Origin: Diploptera punctata
Lineage: Eukaryota > Arthropoda > Insecta > Blattodea > Blaberidae
Direction of reading: 5' to 3'
Assembly: GCA_030220185.1 (NCBI GenBank)
Contig: JASPKZ010001600.1
Location: 901,001-965,000 of the forward strand
DNA length: 64,000 bases
In this document: positions 54,701-56,834 of the stretch, piece after piece
Position numbering within the stretch: position 1 is the first letter of the stretch
Layout of the letters: every line of letters begins with the position of its first letter
Translations under genes and position numbers: made by a program
The notes under the pieces: model-generated
Told to the model about the DNA's origin: nothing
The model's input: the letters and a program-made list of their open reading frames with translations, nothing else
The model's database searches: none

Positions 54701-56386
54701 TTTAGTTCACCGTCTTATCACTTTTCCGTTAAGTAAAAATAGATATAATAAGGAATTACAAACCATTAAAGATATAGCTAAGTGTAATGGTTTCAATGGA
54801 AATATTATTGATAAGTTGATTCGTAAATTTGAATTTAGAAAACTTGTTATGGATTCTACAGCTTTCCATTCTCCTATTAATAAAGCTAATTTTGCTATTA
54901 TGCCGTACGTTCCCTCTTTAACTAGAGGTTTGAACAAGATATTCAAAGGACTAGATACTAAATTGATTTTCACTTCCACTTTGACATTAAATAGTTTACT
55001 TGGAAACCCTAAAGATAAAGTCGATTGTATAGAGAAATCCGGGATTTATGAAATTGCATGCAATGACTGTGACTTGAAATATGTTGGGCAAACCAGAAGA
55101 TCCATTTTAACTAGATTTAATGAACATATTGCCCATTTCAGACTCAACAGAATTGAAAAATCTGGAGTTGCCCAGCATATTTCTGAGTACGGTCACGCTA
55201 TCAACAAAAGTAATCTTAGGCTGGTTCGTTCGGTCAGGGATTTCAAATTCCTTAACGTCCTTGAAAGTTTGGAAATTTATAAAAATAAGGATAAAATAAT
55301 GAATAAAGACAAAGGCCCTATTCCGTACAGCCCCCTCTTCTCTCTAATTGATAAAAAAGAGGATTAGTTTTATTATGTTTTACTTTCACTTGTGAATGAT
55401 TGCGTCATGTGACGTAGTTTGTTTTTAACTGAATTTGTATCTTTATTTTTTATCTATATTGTCTTCAGTCAATATCTGGTCTTGAGAATGACAGCTTGGC
55501 TGTAGAAACTTGTTGACCATTTTAAACATTTATTGGTGAAATGGGCATATTGACTGTATATATATTTTACTTAAATGAGGGTTATTGGTTTCATGCATGG
55601 TGACACAGAATTGGAAATAGAATTCAGATCAAGATACAAATAACAATAGTGAAACCATAGGTTAATTTACTTGAGATCTGTTGTAGCAGTAGTAGCAGCA
55701 ATATGGGGATAACATTTTCAAATTTGACAAATTGCACGTTTAATTTCTAAAATCTTAAACTGATTTGTTTTTATCCAAATAGAAAATAAATCTGCCTTTA
55801 TAACTTCACGGCACTAAAATCCAGTGCAAACATCTCATTTAAACTATAGGAAACTAACAACTTTTGTTATTGACAGACTGGATAGCCCTCACTACCCACC
55901 GGTTCCCGCCTCACTTCACTCATGCAGGAATGTACATCTACTCCGTACAGTGGATTGCCATTGCTAGATTGTGGCTTTGATTTCTATGCCTTGCAGTTAA
56001 AAACGGCAGTTATTTTCTTGACAGGATCTTGGTTCTTCCAAACGAAATTTCAGGTAGCTTCGGTGTGTATTATTTGACAGTTTGCTTGTAAAATATATTA
56101 GCCACTGAACATTGACCTTTTTACTTGCAGTTAACTTGTAATTGTGTTTAAATGGTTGTACCGACGTCATTGCTTCCTAAGCAACGATTGTGTCACGGGT
56201 GTCAATTAATTTTGGATGTGATGATAACTAACTATTACTGTACTAGAATTACATAAAAATCTAAGAAATATTGTATTTTGTATAAATTTAGATTTGGTTT
56301 TTATAAAGATAATTTTAAAACAAAATAAATATCTTACCGTAAGTGGAATCTGCACAAATAATAAATAATAACAGAATTAGTGCCAT
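15430..56386 (-). CDS. Secreted pancreatic-type lipase gene, 10 coding exons, 436 aa
   Basis: Joined coding exons on the minus strand: 56386-56338, 39288-39162, 33803-33644, 29943-29840, 29005-28878, 24351-24217, 24015-23905, 20450-20330, 15891-15743, 15656-15430; 1311 nt, 436 aa plus TGA. All nine introns start GT and end AG and the phases fit throughout. Seen: a hydrophobic N-terminal signal peptide (1-12), the family entry segment around ECYSMDPPW and FRIYTRSNP, the oxyanion strand with FHGW (90-93), VVMVDY (117-122), the elbow GTSLGAH with Ser169, GLDPAGPLF with Asp192, NGGFHQPGCG (242-251), CSHAR with His281, and EEPYC before the tail. Family knowledge: extracellular Ser-Asp-His esterases acting on acylglycerols or phospholipids. 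The 28 residues between Cys250 and Cys279 form a full-size lid, which favours a triacylglycerol lipase over a short-lid phospholipase A1 (inference). There is no PLAT domain. The usual GHSLG is GTSLG here. Probably a gut or secreted enzyme. Confidence 0.93.
15743..15891 (-). CDS. Lipase exon 9: end of catalytic domain (EEPYC)
   Basis: Acceptor TTTAATTTTAG before 15891, donor GTAAGTTA below 15743. Encodes residues 312-362: RVFKGYATKYFLNPFTCN, NCVPMG, YPARGTFLVATN and DEEPYC. The MG...P...GTF...T....PYC pattern is the normal close of the lipase domain. Followed by an 86-bp intron. Confidence 0.95.
15892..16860. other. Intron 8, proximal part: nothing recognised
   Basis: AT-rich intronic sequence without repeats shared with the rest of the window or coding signals. 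Confidence 0.5.
16862..16990 (-). repeat. Penelope-LTR-like fragment with hammerhead-like motif
   Basis: On the minus strand CTGAAGA is followed by TGGAATAATTCC (a GGAAT/ATTCC stem) and AAAACCGGTC at 16936-16905. The order CUGANGA, stem, GAAAC, NUH matches a hammerhead core except GAAAC is AAAAC. The flanking ACATCTCA...CACCTCATATTTC resembles the arms at 46015-46245. Confidence 0.45.
17090..18335. repeat. Decayed tandem repeat of about 135 bp, interrupted by a LINE
   Basis: Five or more units share AAGTTTGACCC, CCTAAGGGGTGAGAAAGGGT, GAAAAATAATATGTC and GGGTCGTT..GCT.ATTGATG. The array is split between 17690 and 18200 by the LINE copy at 17703-18195, and the same unit resumes beyond it (18200-18330), ending AAATACCCAAGCAACGCC, a Helitron-like phrase. 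Confidence 0.65.
17703..18195 (-). pseudogene. LINE 3' end (same family as 2183-3640)
   Basis: Minus strand matches TAGCTATTCCTCCACATCGA, CAGCCACACGACTCTGGAAT and GGACTGCCCGAC, the 3' UTR with an ATT microsatellite (17862-17918) and the tail CTTAACTCCATCAGGTAAAA. Short, 5'-truncated and inserted into the decayed tandem repeat. Confidence 0.8.
18336..20329. other. Intron 8, distal part: AT-rich, nothing recognised
   Basis: No exon, tRNA or shared repeat seen. Short TTA runs near 19340. Confidence 0.5.
20330..20450 (-). CDS. Lipase exon 8: catalytic His (CSHAR)
   Basis: Acceptor TTCATTACAG before 20450, donor GTGAGTTT below 20330. Encodes residues 272-312: APQSANCSHARALQYYLEAI, then NKDCIFWG. 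His281 within CSH.RA is the third catalytic residue, as in the C.H.R..YY motif of pancreatic lipases. The donor is GTGAG rather than GTAAG. Confidence 0.95.
20699..21156 (+). promoter_or_regulatory. Heat-shock-element and TATA promoter island; possible solo LTR
   Basis: A GC-rich block inside AT-rich intron 7. GAA/TTC half-sites stand at 20868, 20873, 20883, 20888, 20898 and 20913, all at multiples of 5 bp, including the perfect dimers GAAGGTTC and GAAGCTTC, the arrangement bound by heat-shock factor. CTATATAAA follows at 20939-20947, 24 bp below the last half-site. No open frame of substance follows (only MAN at 21017). The block is bounded by TGTAA (20699) and TTACA (to 21156), as LTRs often are, but I see no target duplication. 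It points opposite to the lipase. Confidence 0.55.
21157..22555. other. Intron 7 middle: nothing recognised
   Basis: AT-rich sequence without repeats in common with the window; short frames here have no recognisable family. Confidence 0.45.
22560..22880 (+). pseudogene. LINE C-terminal fragment
   Basis: Reads REKMKVEYTILDYIKTKLF, RWYGHVQRIEEDTLPKCVLE, WKPEGRRGTGRHKTSW and GEWMDRQNWLLGIVR, the C-terminus of an APE-type LINE (I..K.L.WYGHV.R, P.GRR..GRP...W). Open for 106 codons. It lies in intron 7, antisense to the lipase. Confidence 0.75.
23190..23878 (+). mobile_element. Truncated Penelope-like element with inverted LTRs and 11-bp TSD
   Basis: ATTTCAAATAA at 23179-23189 and 23879-23889 is a perfect target duplication. 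Inside, inverted arms of about 115 bp (23190-23310 and 23705-23826) flank a 3' coding piece: GVYKLTCKDCNNFYIGRTNR is a GIY-YIG endonuclease start, then ILNLADDGTSPESATVK reading into the right arm. A frameshift follows the IGRT motif. A one-sided 52-bp tail (23827-23878) lies between right arm and TSD. Each arm has a hammerhead-like motif. The element is 10 bp from the exon 7 splice donor. Confidence 0.85.
23731..23766 (+). ncRNA. Hammerhead-ribozyme-like motif in Penelope arm
   Basis: TTG, CCGATGA, stem GGGAC/GTCCC closed by AA, GAAA, then AGC/GCT as a minimal stem III, cleavage-type triplet CTA, then CAG pairing with TTG. The core C-T-G-A-N-G-A has C in place of T at the second position, so activity is doubtful. 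The inverted copy is at 23285-23250. Confidence 0.5.
23905..24015 (-). CDS. Lipase exon 7: QPGCG and lid region
   Basis: Acceptor TTTTCACAG before 24015, donor GTAAGAAT below 23905; intron 6 is only 201 bp. Encodes residues 235-272: DVNFLVNGGFHQPGCG, then the lid sequence starting HKTENATW. Cys250 should pair with Cys279 of exon 8, enclosing a 28-residue lid. A Penelope-like element is inserted in intron 7 with its target duplication ending 10 nt from the donor hexamer region. Confidence 0.95.
24217..24351 (-). CDS. Lipase exon 6: catalytic Asp (GLDPAGPLF)
   Basis: Acceptor TTGTTAATAG before 24351, donor GTAAGTAA below 24217. Encodes residues 190-235: LDPAGPLFEY, a CTVRLC pair of cysteines, DDAKFVENIITN and GLGAHGET. 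Asp192 lies 23 residues after Ser169, the family spacing for the catalytic acid. DDAKFV..I.TN is the conserved calcium/loop region of the family. It joins exon 7 to complete GETGDVNFL. Confidence 0.95.
24728..25393 (-). mobile_element. TIR element with HTH transposase remnant
   Basis: Inverted ends of about 55 bp: CGGGCTTCCAATATAAAACC at 24728 and the complement ending ATTGGAAACCCG at 25393, continuing through CCGGCCTCACGG and GTTTCACCCG. Minus frame 25228-24767 (153 aa): MCKCYKYESARRVREEFIRN, LPPSRSTIHDLVTKFETIGS, RRRTVLTEEKLDEIGENLER and LAQQVGISVSSAHTATKLLK, a paired helix-turn-helix DNA-binding region. The catalytic DDE part is absent. In lipase intron 5, same strand as the gene. Confidence 0.72.
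25494..25905. repeat. Inverted-repeat element with hammerhead-like motif
   Basis: TTAACCCACCAGAAGACAAT near 25497 is inverted as ATTGTCTTCTGATGGGTTAA near 25870. On the minus strand at 25604-25567 CTGAAGATGG, AAGTAGGTTTCC, AAAACACC and GTC follow hammerhead order, though GAAAC is AAAAC. Similar in plan to the palindromic elements but with short arms. Confidence 0.4.
26440..27190 (+). pseudogene. LINE remnant
   Basis: Decayed plus-strand text includes EKLKYLDSMI, then at 26920 IRCVDMVTHIKLRRLDWTVH, IYRMDEYRVPKKGFWKDK and a D.LEDLRIDGLM end, the LRW.GH..RM region of LINE C-termini. An insertion-like T-arm sequence (CCGCGGTTCGATCCGCGG, 26876-26893) interrupts it. Confidence 0.6.
27480..27960 (-). 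pseudogene. LINE reverse-transcriptase fragment
   Basis: Minus strand KGDPLSPLLFILAIADIIKA is RT motif 4/B (QGDPLSPLLF). Downstream fragments continue for about 400 bp with breaks. No YADD motif survives. Confidence 0.65.
28240..28295. repeat. (TA)n microsatellite
   Basis: TA repeat in intron 5. Confidence 0.95.
28345..28745. repeat. Degenerate tandem repeat, about 115-bp period
   Basis: Four units share CTGATTAATTTT.., GAAGATGTGA, GTGAGATAT.A.AGT.CCTGAAA and GAGTCCA..CTT.GTTTCCT. Strongly diverged; in lipase intron 5 next to exon 5. Confidence 0.6.
28878..29005 (-). CDS. Lipase exon 5: nucleophile elbow GTSLGAH
   Basis: Acceptor AATTTCAG before 29005, donor GTAGGTTT below 28878. Encodes residues 147-190: FVRYLTDELGASPGNIHLVG, then TSLGAHAASYVGKYF and GLGKITG. 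The GxSxG elbow gives Ser169 as the nucleophile. Threonine at 168 replaces the His found in most members (GHSLGAH). The final split codon with exon 6 makes Gly190 of the ITGLDPAGP block. Confidence 0.95.
29430..29705 (+). CDS. Unrecognised ORF with Cys-rich end, probably retroelement remnant
   Basis: 70 codons from CAYKELLRELNEKREQ to VKRHNPE. Immediately after the stop another stretch reads CKLCGLHCDRYHLLQC, a zinc-knuckle-like pattern as found at the end of some LINE proteins. It is antisense in lipase intron 4. Codon use is less AT-rich than its surroundings. I cannot name the family. Confidence 0.35.
29840..29943 (-). CDS. Lipase exon 4: VVMVDY strand and following helix
   Basis: Acceptor ATTTTTCAG before 29943, donor GTAAGTAA below 29840. 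Encodes residues 113-147: ADVNVVMVDYSS, then SYAQAVSDIRLVARQAS. This matches the NVIVVDW...Y..A..N.R.VG segment of the lipase family. Two potential N-glycosylation sites are not strongly placed; NTS at 128-130 is one candidate. Confidence 0.93.
30305..31400 (+). mobile_element. Helitron-like element, interrupted by SINE
   Basis: Begins CAATATATAAAAATTAATGT, resumes after the SINE at about 30705 with TTCGTATTTTATGCGCTG and continues GAATGTTCAGGAGATTCCC, AGTAGCTTTTTGGACGC. It then shows tandem modules GCCAAGAAGATCGGGA..AGTA.ATTCCCG.GCAA and ATCAGCACGG. A second copy at 59490-60010 lacks the SINE and is collinear, proving the insertion. Confidence 0.62.
30337..30700 (+). mobile_element. SINE family 1, type B tail
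   Basis: Same head as type A (GTAGTCTCGGGGTAGCGTGC, B box slightly broken CCCGGTTCGATCTCC) but after CATCATATTCATC the 3' part reads TAGGTTAAGCTTAGGATTAG and CTCTCCTGACGCACCAT, not the CCTCGGGCAG end. The copy at 56835-57083 has the same alternative tail. Confidence 0.7.
31931..32216 (+). mobile_element. SINE family 1, type A, 3'-truncated
   Basis: TTCACCGCTGTGGTCTCGAG, B box GGTTCGATCCC, CCTCACCTGTAAGACAAATG, CCCAAACGGTCC, CTTCACCGGCGTGGAAAG, ending AAGCATAGCATGAAATT. In lipase intron 3. Confidence 0.82.
32635..33007. mobile_element. Palindromic Penelope-type element, 13-bp TSD
   Basis: TTTTCCAATCATT at 32622-32634 and 33008-33020 is a perfect 13-bp target duplication. Inside, arms of about 115-120 bp (32635-32757 and 32768-32887; ATTCCGGGCTATGTGGCC, CTTCCAGACGTTTCTCCCTC) meet with a very short centre. 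A one-sided 120-bp tail (32888-33007) carries GATTACCGGCCG twice. Each arm bears a hammerhead-like motif. No coding capacity. In lipase intron 3. Confidence 0.82.
32795..32837 (+). ncRNA. Hammerhead-ribozyme-like motif
   Basis: TCCA, CTGAAGA, stem CCCTC/GAGGG with loop CGCATAT, GAAAC, GTC, TGGA. Core CUGANGA and GAAA are intact, the cleavage triplet is GUC, stem I TCCA/TGGA and stem III AC/GU are minimal, as described for Penelope-like elements. The mirror copy (32726-32685, minus) reads CTGAAGG. Confidence 0.6.
33040..33370 (+). repeat. Interspersed repeat, copy 1 of 2
   Basis: Shares with the inverted copy at 49090-49395 the blocks CTTCAGGTTT.AATGCTCAAT, CGGATTTAAGTTA, ACATTCAAAACAAACAAA, TAACGGTACTTGAGAT, ACAAAATATTGCAAAATGTA and GCCGGCGA.TCTAC.TCGTC. 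Non-coding; class unknown. Confidence 0.7.
33644..33803 (-). CDS. Lipase exon 3: oxyanion strand, HGW motif
   Basis: Acceptor TTCCAACAG before 33803, donor GTAAGTAT below 33644. Encodes residues 59-112, beginning SNPDYPFNATARN and containing PTIIIFHGWMN, the beta-strand and turn that supply the oxyanion-hole residue in alpha/beta-hydrolase lipases, followed by the helix EAYLAC. An open frame runs on into the intron, so a naive frame call would extend the protein with non-coding residues; the donor site stops it at Cys112. Confidence 0.95.
33890..34205 (+). repeat. Repeat with hammerhead-like motif
   Basis: GAGTGATCAGCTCAATGCCG and AAGACACGCCATCCA recur in diverged form at 38060-38170. At 34144-34177 CTGAGGA, stem GTCTAC/GTAGAT, GAAAC, GTT follow hammerhead order with an intact core; stem I does not pair clearly. 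Confidence 0.45.
34215..34378 (-). mobile_element. Diverged SINE family 1 fragment
   Basis: Minus strand: CCGCCGTGGATTCGGACGC, B box GAGTTCGAGCTCC, then GTGGGGATTTTCAGAT and CATGTAAGACAAATATCGGG, an old copy of the family 1 head. Confidence 0.5.
34607..34937 (+). mobile_element. SINE family 1, type A, full length
   Basis: GTCCACCGCTGTGGTCACGA, B box GGTTCGATTCC, full body and end CCTCGGGCAGAATTAC. ACATATAT stands on both sides (34599 and 34938), a likely target duplication, and the 3' side runs into a TA microsatellite (34938-34985). Confidence 0.85.
34990..35945 (+). pseudogene. LINE 3' portion
   Basis: SSSFGLNLISDKSHVILVGR and SSVINIGLHLDANLTWQTQ correspond to the RT thumb region (LGV.LD..L.W), then many stops, with LHLDYCDV and PLPAPGISFP later. 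The 3' UTR ends GTTGAGTGGTAGACAAGGCC, TTAACTCTTCCAGGTAAAAT. Related to 2183-3640. Confidence 0.72.
36005..36335 (-). other. Unrecognised ORF of 108 codons
   Basis: Opens VEWLACLNDPESYAGGSIAA and continues EINTLVERVTIFHFKKK. It lies between two LINE 3' tails and is richer in GC than its surroundings. No family recognised; may be part of a transposon. Confidence 0.3.
36350..36555 (+). repeat. LINE 3' tail plus AAAT and TTA microsatellites
   Basis: Repeats the LINE tail GTAGACAAGGCCTTAA...CTCTGCCAGGTAAAATAAA, followed by (AAAT)n and (TTA)n. Confidence 0.75.
37035..37205 (-). pseudogene. LINE C-terminal fragment
   Basis: Minus strand: DHPVGRPKARSKDLKFEID with ERSGGEWSERL, the usual P.GRP..RW.D end of LINE proteins, degraded. 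Confidence 0.6.
37210..37824. repeat. 88-bp minisatellite, 7 copies, derived from LINE coding sequence
   Basis: Units start CTGGATATGTCCTGACCATC at 37210, 37298, 37385, 37473, 37561, 37649 and 37737; spacings are 88 bp except one of 87. Units 2-7 are almost identical and unit 1 has one or two differences. On the minus strand the unit reads INKIKIATLRWSGHIQ, the LINE segment normally found once, so it is a local amplification of the adjacent LINE remnant. Confidence 0.95.
38030..38170 (+). repeat. Second copy of the 33.9-kb repeat
   Basis: GAATGAGTGATCAGCTCAAT, AAGAAACGCACCAT and ACATTCTTACTAAA match 33995-34090. Confidence 0.6.
38590..38885 (+). mobile_element. SINE family 2
   Basis: CGTAGCGTAGTGGTAAGGCA, B box GGGTCAAGTCCC, GGTCGACTCAGCCTCTAACT, ACGCTTGTTCTGGGGTAAAG, GTGCCGATTGTCTAG and CTACCCCAAGGGCCTCC. 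Collinear with the copy at 12413-12702; it has an extra ACCCGGCTGACATC step. Confidence 0.82.
39162..39288 (-). CDS. Lipase exon 2: N-terminal cysteine-rich segment
   Basis: Acceptor ...TACATTCAG before 39288 and donor GTAAGAG below 39162. Encodes residues 17-59, with VCC, ECYSMDPPW and PAPRC, ending FRIYTR. The PW...RP...P...F.LYTR pattern is the standard opening of insect pancreatic-lipase-like proteins, and the several Cys suggest disulfides. The last codon is split AG|A with exon 3 and gives Arg59. Confidence 0.93.
39633..39952. mobile_element. 320-bp palindromic Penelope-derived element, 12-bp TSD
   Basis: AATAAAACTAAA at 39621-39632 and 39953-39964 is the target duplication. Arms of about 135 bp run from the left end to 39769 and from 39777 to about 39915, with a 7-bp centre. 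They match the outer arms of the 5.6-kb element (CAGTCAATATGCCCATTTCA, CAAGCTGTCATTCTCAAGAC). A one-sided tail TATTTTATCACCAAGAAGAT, then CACTTGTGTATTA, also matches that element's tail. It lies in intron 1, 345 bp from exon 2, and has no coding sequence. Confidence 0.88.
40020..40085 (-). mobile_element. tRNA-like SINE head fragment
   Basis: Minus strand GCAGGAGGTCGCGTGTTCGA then TCCCGC gives a B box GTGTTCGATCCCG. No acceptor-stem pairing; probably a SINE relic. Confidence 0.35.
40258..40313. repeat. (TA)n(GT)n microsatellite
   Basis: TA repeat passing into GT repeat. Confidence 0.95.
40418..40500 (-). mobile_element. tRNA-like SINE head fragment
   Basis: Minus strand CAGTAGAGCAATCGGTAAC (A-box-like) and B box AAGTTCGACCC with GGTCAGGA after it. 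The mid part lacks a clear anticodon stem. Confidence 0.4.
40870..41020 (+). pseudogene. Transposase C-terminal relic, copy 1
   Basis: Nucleotide-level match to 42850-42990 (AATGTTTATCGT...CTGGACGAA.TAAAG..T.CAATAAATTACAC). See the second copy for the coding interpretation. Confidence 0.45.
41055..41930 (+). pseudogene. LINE remnant with RT motif C and C-terminus
   Basis: INRLLVYDDDVVLLGDSEGI is the RT active-site block; the usual YADD is YDDD here. Then EVAEFKYLGTIIANWNEM, VKLKIYKTIFLPVILYGCET WTL, and a broken end through GQDMWHDWE and YDLREINYTGNDW. The last 270 bp match the fragment at 57290-57560. Confidence 0.78.
42830..43020 (+). pseudogene. DDE transposase C-terminal relic, copy 2
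   Basis: Frame PLCFNVYRNNIHTLDELKVT then INYTRNSGNITKNVPESV matches the V(Y/F)..P.TL.EL...I...I..I....L..V end of mariner-type transposases. Nothing of the catalytic triad remains. Confidence 0.5.
43030..43480 (+). pseudogene. LINE C-terminal fragment
   Basis: LLYGSETWA, KIRNTEIGEIMDVQTDLLE, VIEERRLKWFDHRKEDVR and GLTENDLWRSKIYDEL; the standard LINE post-RT region, broken. Confidence 0.65.
43678..44272 (+). mobile_element. R600 repeat, copy 4
   Basis: From TCATAAGTACATAATGCCAT to GAGTTAAATAGTC with all inner blocks of the family. It lies 36 kb from the other copies, in lipase intron 1, so the family is truly dispersed. Confidence 0.8.
44310..44700 (+). pseudogene. LINE ORF1 (gag-like) N-terminal fragment
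   Basis: After an open frame of 60 codons the text NRFEALLKDK and KFPPIIADVKNIIAWNLSRL follows across stops. The sequence NRF..L...........PPI.......LN is the conserved lead-in of jockey-type ORF1 proteins. Confidence 0.5.
44700..45800 (-). mobile_element. Foldback element with tRNA-Tyr-like head, copy B
   Basis: Inverted arms 44705-44880 and 45000-45180 (AACACGCTTTATTAGAAAAC, CGCTTGGGATAAAATAAAG, AACTAGAGTTATC) around a centre with CATCAAAAGCGTCGGGTGC. The tRNA-Tyr-like unit is at 45360-45275 on the minus strand (GTAAGAGCTCAGTTGTTAGA), then TCCTGGCCAGAATCATCC, and after a partial internal duplication the end TTAGCTTGACCTGTATCTAT. A GATA microsatellite (45731-45772) lies inside. Same order as copy A in reverse. 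Confidence 0.72.
46012..46252. repeat. Inverted-repeat element, about 35-bp arms
   Basis: AATAAAATAACATCTCACAC plus CATATTTTGTC at left, complement at right (GACAAAATATGAGATGAGAT). Inner text CACCATCGCCAGTTTTTAC recalls the Penelope arm at 16.9 kb. No TSD established. Confidence 0.5.
46318..46638 (-). mobile_element. SINE family 3, tRNA-Leu/Ser-like head
   Basis: Minus strand CGCCGTAGCCGAGCGGTTAA, a long variable-arm-like region, B box GGTTCGAGTCTCC, then CATGGTATTTCGGCCAGTAT, GGTGCCCACCCAGCATCGTG, TGAGGAACCAGCTATAACGG and ACATGTGGATGTGAAGGGCC. The GCCGAGCGGT start is that of class II tRNAs. A 3' part recurs at 61785-61890. Confidence 0.75.
46640..49085. other. Intron 1 segment: only unrecognised short ORFs
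   Basis: Open frames 47054-47266 (+), 48088-47798 (-, 96 codons starting with a hydrophobic segment LLGLILIIFNFIALLYV then QANLDTLSYPHMSTSDMWLA) and others have no family I recognise. The 96-codon frame might be part of a transposon. Nothing else seen. Confidence 0.35.
49090..49395 (-). repeat. Interspersed repeat, copy 2 of 2
   Basis: Inverted partner of 33040-33370; the TAGAGTCGCCGGCTGTTAA and GTACCGTTATCTTTTGTTTG blocks match. A further stretch (49010-49090) reading CGGTCTGATCATTCATTCCG in reverse has no counterpart there. Confidence 0.7.
49568..49765 (+). CDS. Unrecognised ORF of 65 codons
   Basis: Acidic start DENFAEMDGIDEIPPEIMEQ, then PLLIPKIFRASILAN. A second frame overlaps with WKYQFCGIMHKTHNPQ. 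It lies just before the big Penelope element in intron 1. No family recognised; could be a transposon piece. Confidence 0.25.
   Translation: MDENFAEMDGIDEIPPEIMEQANVIEPLLIPKIFRASILANSGLQWKSAMVAEGYVEVSILWHHA
50223..52584 (-). pseudogene. Penelope RT/GIY-YIG ORF, left arm (frameshifted)
   Basis: Same protein as the right arm read on the minus strand, in four pieces: 52584-52288, 52264-51887, 51747-51319 and 51341-50295. Breaks come from single-base losses relative to the right arm: at TTTTT (near 52290), in ATTAAAGG (near 51890), in AAAAATCC (near 51770), and in AGTTAACGG and AGAACATT (near 51330-51305). The region just inside 52264, where the right arm is broken, is intact here. The last 35 codons (50313-50223) encode a different variant, ending NIDKKED, compared with LIDKKED in the right arm. 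Confidence 0.88.
52997..55367 (+). pseudogene. Penelope RT/GIY-YIG ORF, right arm (two frameshifts)
   Basis: Pieces 52997-53377, 53374-53694 and 53628-55367. The last, 579 codons, holds the enzyme: YCLPKIHKPGKLVRPIV (Penelope-type RT entry), ISFDVKSLFPSIPI (motif A), EGTAMGNSLSPFLADLFM (motif B), RYVDDIFAIF with YVDD at residues 271-274 (54438-54449), and a GIY-YIG endonuclease with GIYEIACNDC at 472 and YVGQT at 485. Compared with the left arm, one A is missing in the AAAAAA run near 53350 and one in GCAAACAG near 53607, breaking the N-terminal part. Penelope-like elements use this RT plus endonuclease to insert copies. Confidence 0.92.
55477..55519 (+). ncRNA. Degenerate hammerhead-like fold in Penelope arm
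   Basis: TGGTC and GACCA pair as stem I, ACAGC and GCTGT as stem II, GAAAC is intact and AC/GT with triplet GTT fits stem III and the cleavage site. The first core strand, TTGAGAATG, departs from CTGANGA, so the motif is probably inactive. Mirror copy at 50096-50054. Confidence 0.4.
55580..56330. other. Start of intron 1: nothing recognised
   Basis: No repeat or exon seen between the palindromic element and exon 1 of the lipase. Confidence 0.5.
56338..56386 (-). CDS. Lipase exon 1: start codon and signal peptide
   Basis: ATG at 56386-56384 opens residues 1-16 and one base of codon 17. The peptide begins MALILLLFIICA, a typical short secretory signal sequence, then DSTY. The splice donor is GTAAGATA directly below 56338. 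The leftover G joins GC of exon 2 to give Gly17. This start is chosen because it is the only ATG that puts a signal peptide in the frame demanded by exon 2. The exon is far too short to stand out as an open frame. The 17,049-bp intron 1 that follows is filled with mobile elements. Confidence 0.85.
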
Positions 56387-56442
56387 ATCTCGTTTAAAAT
56401 ATAAATAAAACCAAAGTGTTCTGCTTCTTTGAAATGTATGCA

Positions 56443-56450
56443 TATTTATA
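56443..56450 (-). promoter_or_regulatory. Candidate TATA box of the lipase gene
   Basis: TATAAATA reads on the minus strand about 60 bp upstream of the lipase ATG, which would put transcription start near 56415-56420 and leave a 5' leader of 30-35 nt. The sequence around it is AT-rich, so a chance match is possible; no initiator element is convincing. Confidence 0.35.
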
Positions 56451-56834
56451 AATGAGATATGGTATATATGTGGTAATAATAATAAGGTTATTTTTTTTCT
56501 TTAAATGAAAAAGAACATTTTATACAGTTGTTGAATGTGTTCACACACCATTTGCTTAGAGGAAATGCTTGTAGAATAATTAGTATGCCCCCGATATCAA
56601 TGGTTCTTTCATAGTGTGAAGTAGAGTGCATAGATAGTTTTTGATGAATAATTTAATGAATTGAGAGCACATTAACTTTTCATATATCACTTTGGATTGC
56701 CTAGAACAGTGTGATCCAACTCGCGGTCCACGGACCACATGTAGCTCTCGATGTGTACTTCGCTAGTCCACGACTTAATTCGTAGAATGTAATAATTTGT
56801 TACGTTGCAAAAAAATAATATGAGAGTCGATGGT

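Larger units (their letters stand above)
49968..55568. mobile_element. 5.6-kb palindromic Penelope-like element (inverted dimer), 11-bp TSD
   Basis: ACTTAAATGAG at 49957-49967 and 55569-55579 is a perfect target duplication. Between, two arms of about 2.78 kb lie head to head around a 12-bp centre (52785-52796). Each arm codes for a Penelope-type protein. A 36-bp tail (49968-50003) is present on the left only and matches the tail of the 320-bp element at 39.6 kb. The arms are nearly identical, differing by scattered single-base indels in homopolymers and by one strongly diverged patch at the outer C-terminal end. It occupies lipase intron 1. Confidence 0.92.

Noticed and set aside
49968..55568. 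Whole palindrome as an assembly foldback artefact
   Set aside because: Arms differ in a coding patch, the tail is one-sided and an 11-bp duplication bounds the unit, all unexpected for a foldback read. Not fully excluded without reads.
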